From G963677445 sp963678275 (lineage in GTDB: Bacteria > Bacteroidota > Ignavibacteria > Ignavibacteriales > Melioribacteraceae), in contig OY782765.1 of assembly GCA_963678275.1 (NCBI GenBank), forward strand, positions 5,084,001 to 5,148,000: a stretch of DNA of 64,000 nt, written 5' to 3'. Below the pieces are notes generated by a model. That model was not told the origin of the DNA, searched no databases, and saw nothing but the letters and a program-made list of their open reading frames with translations. The position numbers were made by a program, and so were the translations under genes. Shown here one piece after another: positions 61,728 through 64,000 of the stretch. Position 1 is the first letter of the stretch; each line of letters opens with the position of its first letter.

Positions 61728-62978
61728 TTATTTATTTTTTTTCTTTTTCAGGAAGAAGATACGGATGTTGATCCAAACGATTATAAAAAGAAGTATGAAG
61801 GAAAAAATATGAAATGTCCAGCGCCAGTTGCCAGAGTTGTCGGTATTATTGAGCAGTTTGCTTTCGGGAGCGAGTTTGGACCACAAGAAAAAGAGGTCCA
61901 TCATTGGCACACTGCCAAGAAGATAGGACTTTTCATGTTTTGTCACAATGGGAAACCCGATAGCTTCGATAACATTTTCCAACTGTAAGGCAGAGGATGA
62001 ATCGCCATACATTTTCATAATTCCCGGACCCATTATAGTGGCGGCTCCTCCGGCTCCAAGAAAGAGAGGTCCTGAATCCGCGTCTCCCTTTCCCGATACA
62101 TTCACGGGATATTCCCTGATGAATGGCAGCCCGAATAATTCGGTTGTAAAATCCTCTTTGAATTTTTCATACAATTCAGCAGCCAGCCCCGCGTCTATCT
62201 CTTTCAGGAAGCGGAGAATCATCGCGGTTGAGGAACCCCGCGCGGTTGAAAGGGGCAGGCCGCTCACACATTCGATCTGGTGAGGGAATAAACCACTTTT
62301 AGTAATACAGCTCTTTTTTAATTTGTTCAGCATATTTGTAACGGTAAGAAGGGCGGAGCTGTCATAGTTATCGCCATAATATTTTAGCGCTTTTAGGGCG
62401 GGGAAAACATCTGCCGGCCAGCATAAACCGGGATATGTGGAGGGAAGAATTTTTATTGTGTCAAGAGTTGCCTGTAGTTCTTTCGCCGCTTCCGTAAATG
62501 ATTTTTCCTGTCCGGGCCGGATATTCAAATTTTTTGAAACAGCCAGTATTTCTGTCTGAAAATAAAGCTTCCATCCGGAATAAAATATTCCGTATGGAGG
62601 TTGCGTGTTTTTTACAAAACGGTCTTTCGCGTAATCTGAATCAAGTTTCTTCATTGCTTTTAATATTTCGGTGAAGGCGGTCTGGAGGGCGGTGGTATCG
62701 GCGGGAAATCTTTCCAGGTAGGAAGTCCAGCAAAGTCCGTAAATAACATTGGTGAAATAATATCCTTCGGGGTAAATCTGCTGCATTTTAATATCGCCTC
62801 CCCGACGAATATAATTCTTCATATAGATAAGCTGTTTCTTTAATTCTTCCTGTTTTGTTTTTTCAGCGGTATAGCTGCTGTAATATAACCGGAAATTTGT
62901 TGAAACCACAAGTGTGATTATCAGCAGCGATAACATAAAAAAGGTGAAACGTATGATAGAAAGGAAATATTGAAGCAT
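61728..62978 (-). CDS. Membrane-anchored protein of unknown function
   Basis: This 416-aa protein has a transmembrane segment at ~6-28 (LSIIRFTFFMLSLLIITLVV) and another near the C-terminus (WTFHIFSFILLFIIVWINIRIFF), followed by K-K-K-K. The ~350-aa middle part is helix-rich with aromatic motifs: YGIFYSGWKLYFQTEIL, YPGLCWPADVFPALKAL, C-V-S-G-L-P-L-S-T-A-R-G-S-S and GDADSGPLFLGAGGAAT. This pattern suggests an (alpha/alpha)-barrel similar to glycoside-processing or linalool-dehydratase-like folds, but I cannot name a family. It appears monocistronic. Confidence 0.65.
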   Translation of the reverse strand: MLQYFLSIIRFTFFMLSLLIITLVVSTNFRLYYSSYTAEKTKQEELKKQLIYMKNYIRRGGDIKMQQIYPEGYYFTNVIYGLCWTSYLERFPADTTALQTAFTEILKAMKKLDSDYAKDRFVKNTQPPYGIFYSGWKLYFQTEILAVSKNLNIRPGQEKSFTEAAKELQATLDTIKILPSTYPGLCWPADVFPALKALKYYGDNYDSSALLTVTNMLNKLKKSCITKSGLFPHQIECVSGLPLSTARGSSTAMILRFLKEIDAGLAAELYEKFKEDFTTELFGLPFIREYPVNVSGKGDADSGPLFLGAGGAATIMGPGIMKMYGDSSSALQLENVIEAIGFPIVTKHEKSYLLGSVPMMDLFFLWSKLAPESKLLNNTDNSGNWRWTFHIFSFILLFIIVWINIRIFFLKKKKNK

Positions 62979-63292
62979 AAATTACTCTGCGTAAATTTTC
63001 AGACCGGTTCGGCAATTTACTGATTATCTCCGAGGGAAAACAGAGTAAAATCACCTGAATTAGATATAAGATTCTTTTCGAGACTCAGAATCAGGCGCCG
63101 ATCGTGACAACGAAAGAAGGGATGTTTAACCGGAATAACAGAACGTTGGAGCGGGAAATGGCAGCCAAATGACTTTGCCGCATCCTGCTTGCCGGAAAGG
63201 TTGTCGCAGTGAAGATTTTTAAAAATGAATGAGATATTTGAATATTTTGTAAAGTCTACTGAAGAAAAGGAAAATTTGTTGCAAATATTATA

Positions 63293-63475
63293 AATCCCCT
63301 ACAGGGATTATTTTACATAACGCCCCATTTTTGCTACCTCAAGGGGACTATCGCATGAATGGAACCTCTACAAGGTTCTTTTTATCTCATTTGCCTTGTA
63401 GATGCAATAATTAGTGCGGAACGTCCCTATGGGATAGAGAATTGTCAATACGATAAAACAAAATCCTTGCAGAGG
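63293..63475. repeat. Cluster of CCCT-ACAGGG type hairpins
   Basis: Consecutive short stems AATCCCctacaGGGATT, GAACCTctacaAGGTTC, CGTCCCtatGGGA and AATCCttgcagaGGATT, all built around a C-T-A-C-A-like loop. They resemble degenerate copies of one hairpin family. Confidence 0.55.
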
Positions 63476-63723
63476 ATTCACAAACCAACCCGGATAATCA
63501 AATACCTCAAGCCATCCCCGATAAACCCGGATCAATAGAGTTCTAAATTTTGAACAAATTATTTAAGCCTAAAAACAATATTGTTAAATAAAAATATTCC
63601 ATAAGGAGTTAGATTCTACTCAAAATAGCAAAGAATCAATTAATAATGAACAATGAACAATTAAAAAGATGACCGCAGATTTTTCTGATTACGCGGATTT
63701 CGCTGATTACAATGAAAAAAAAT

Positions 63724-63850
63724 GTCTGAACCATGAATAAAGGATTTGAGGATTACGTGATTATGTTTAGGTATCTGTATCTGTATCAAAAAATCTGAGT
63801 AAAAGTATAAGTACGAGTATGATGATCGGGTTGGTAAAGACGAGAACAAA
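63724..63850. repeat. Composite dispersed element C, copy 4
   Basis: GTCTGAACCATGAATAAAGG, ATTTGAGGATTACGTGATTA, short GTATCTGTATC hexamers, AAAATCTGAGTAAAAGTATA and GTATGATGATCGGGTTGG. The order matches 38981-39165 and the hexamer runs are diverged. Confidence 0.7.
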
Positions 63851-64000
63851 GTGCGATTACGAGAACGAGTATGATTCTTCCCCGGGATTCAAGCTTTTCT
63901 GGCTCTGCAAGTTTATGTATAACAATTTCTTCCGAAATTTTCCAAAAACTCCGCGATTTTATTTTGCGAGAGGTAAGGAGTTCTGAAATTATTATATCGA

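Larger units (their letters stand above)
62979..64000. other. Repeat-rich right end without genes
   Basis: Positions 63293-63475 hold several small hairpins (AATCCCCTACAGGGATT, GAACCTCTACAAGGTTC). From 63600 on, the TAAATTCTACGCAAAATGG-type module and composite element C recur. No protein is supported. Confidence 0.55.

Noticed and set aside
1..64000. tRNA or rRNA genes
   Set aside because: No cloverleaf with a GGTTC-type arm and no rRNA-like sequence was noticed on reading; a covariance search would be needed to exclude short ones.
1..64000. IS element, prophage or phage-defence operon
   Set aside because: No transposase, integrase, phage structural, restriction or nuclease gene was recognised; the orphan HicB and MNT proteins alone are not enough.

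Overview
This window looks like a chromosomal segment of a Gram-negative bacterium of the Bacteroidota/Chlorobi (FCB) group, most plausibly Ignavibacteria or a close relative. Three things point there. Ten proteins end in a type IX secretion (T9SS) C-terminal sorting domain of the NYPNPFNP type. There is a bacilliredoxin next to a complete SUF cluster. Intergenic DNA is moderately AT-rich and full of small dispersed hairpin repeats. The taxonomic call is inference, because no rRNA or tRNA gene is visible.

Layout. 1-3 kb: end of a LysM protein, a PfkB sugar kinase, a lipoprotein and a small exported protein. 3-9 kb: two paralogous FG-GAP/VCBS propeller proteins, whose last ~320 bp are almost identical, separated by 1 kb of dispersed repeats. 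9-15 kb: an M24 aminopeptidase, an orphan HicB-like protein, a small membrane protein, a YCF48/BNR propeller protein and a PflX-like radical SAM protein. 15.3-26.7 kb: five tandem, co-oriented YCF48/BNR propeller proteins of 700-800 aa with near-identical sorting domains. 27-29.4 kb: an Ntn-hydrolase and a TolB-like propeller protein, also T9SS cargo. 30-32.7 kb: a membrane-spanning ligand-propeller/AraC fusion regulator. 32.7-38.6 kb: an outer-membrane barrel, an adenosine deaminase gene broken by an amber codon, an NTF2-like protein, a 5'-nucleotidase, a lone MNT nucleotidyltransferase and a DUF2892 protein. 38.6-41.6 kb: a 3 kb gene-free island of dispersed repeats and microsatellites. 41.6-44 kb: a MATE transporter, an SDR and a DUF4870 protein in one operon. 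44.3-49.5 kb: sufB-sufC-sufD-sufS plus a MIP18-type gene. 49.5-51.5 kb: a doubly frameshifted four-helix-bundle gene, the bacilliredoxin and an Rrf2 regulator with a Cys triad. 51.7-57.5 kb: hutH, a DUF2652 protein, and an AraC regulator divergent from a two-gene corrinoid methyl-transfer module. 57.5-59.9 kb: an array of a 477-bp tandem repeat. 59.9-63 kb: a small ORF with a terminator, an EamA transporter and a membrane-anchored protein of unknown function. The right end is again repeat-rich.

How the genes work together. The left half is dominated by surface or secreted beta-propeller cargo of T9SS, where a conserved secretion tail is joined to divergent passenger propellers. The right half holds iron-sulfur and redox housekeeping (SUF, Rrf2, bacilliredoxin), amino-acid and nucleoside metabolism (hutH, 5'-nucleotidase, the broken add) and a corrinoid methyl-transfer pair. 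No CRISPR array, prophage, IS transposase or classical defence island was found. The least explained content is the repeat layer: the 477-bp array, modular composite repeats carrying hexanucleotide microsatellites, and several families of perfect palindromes.
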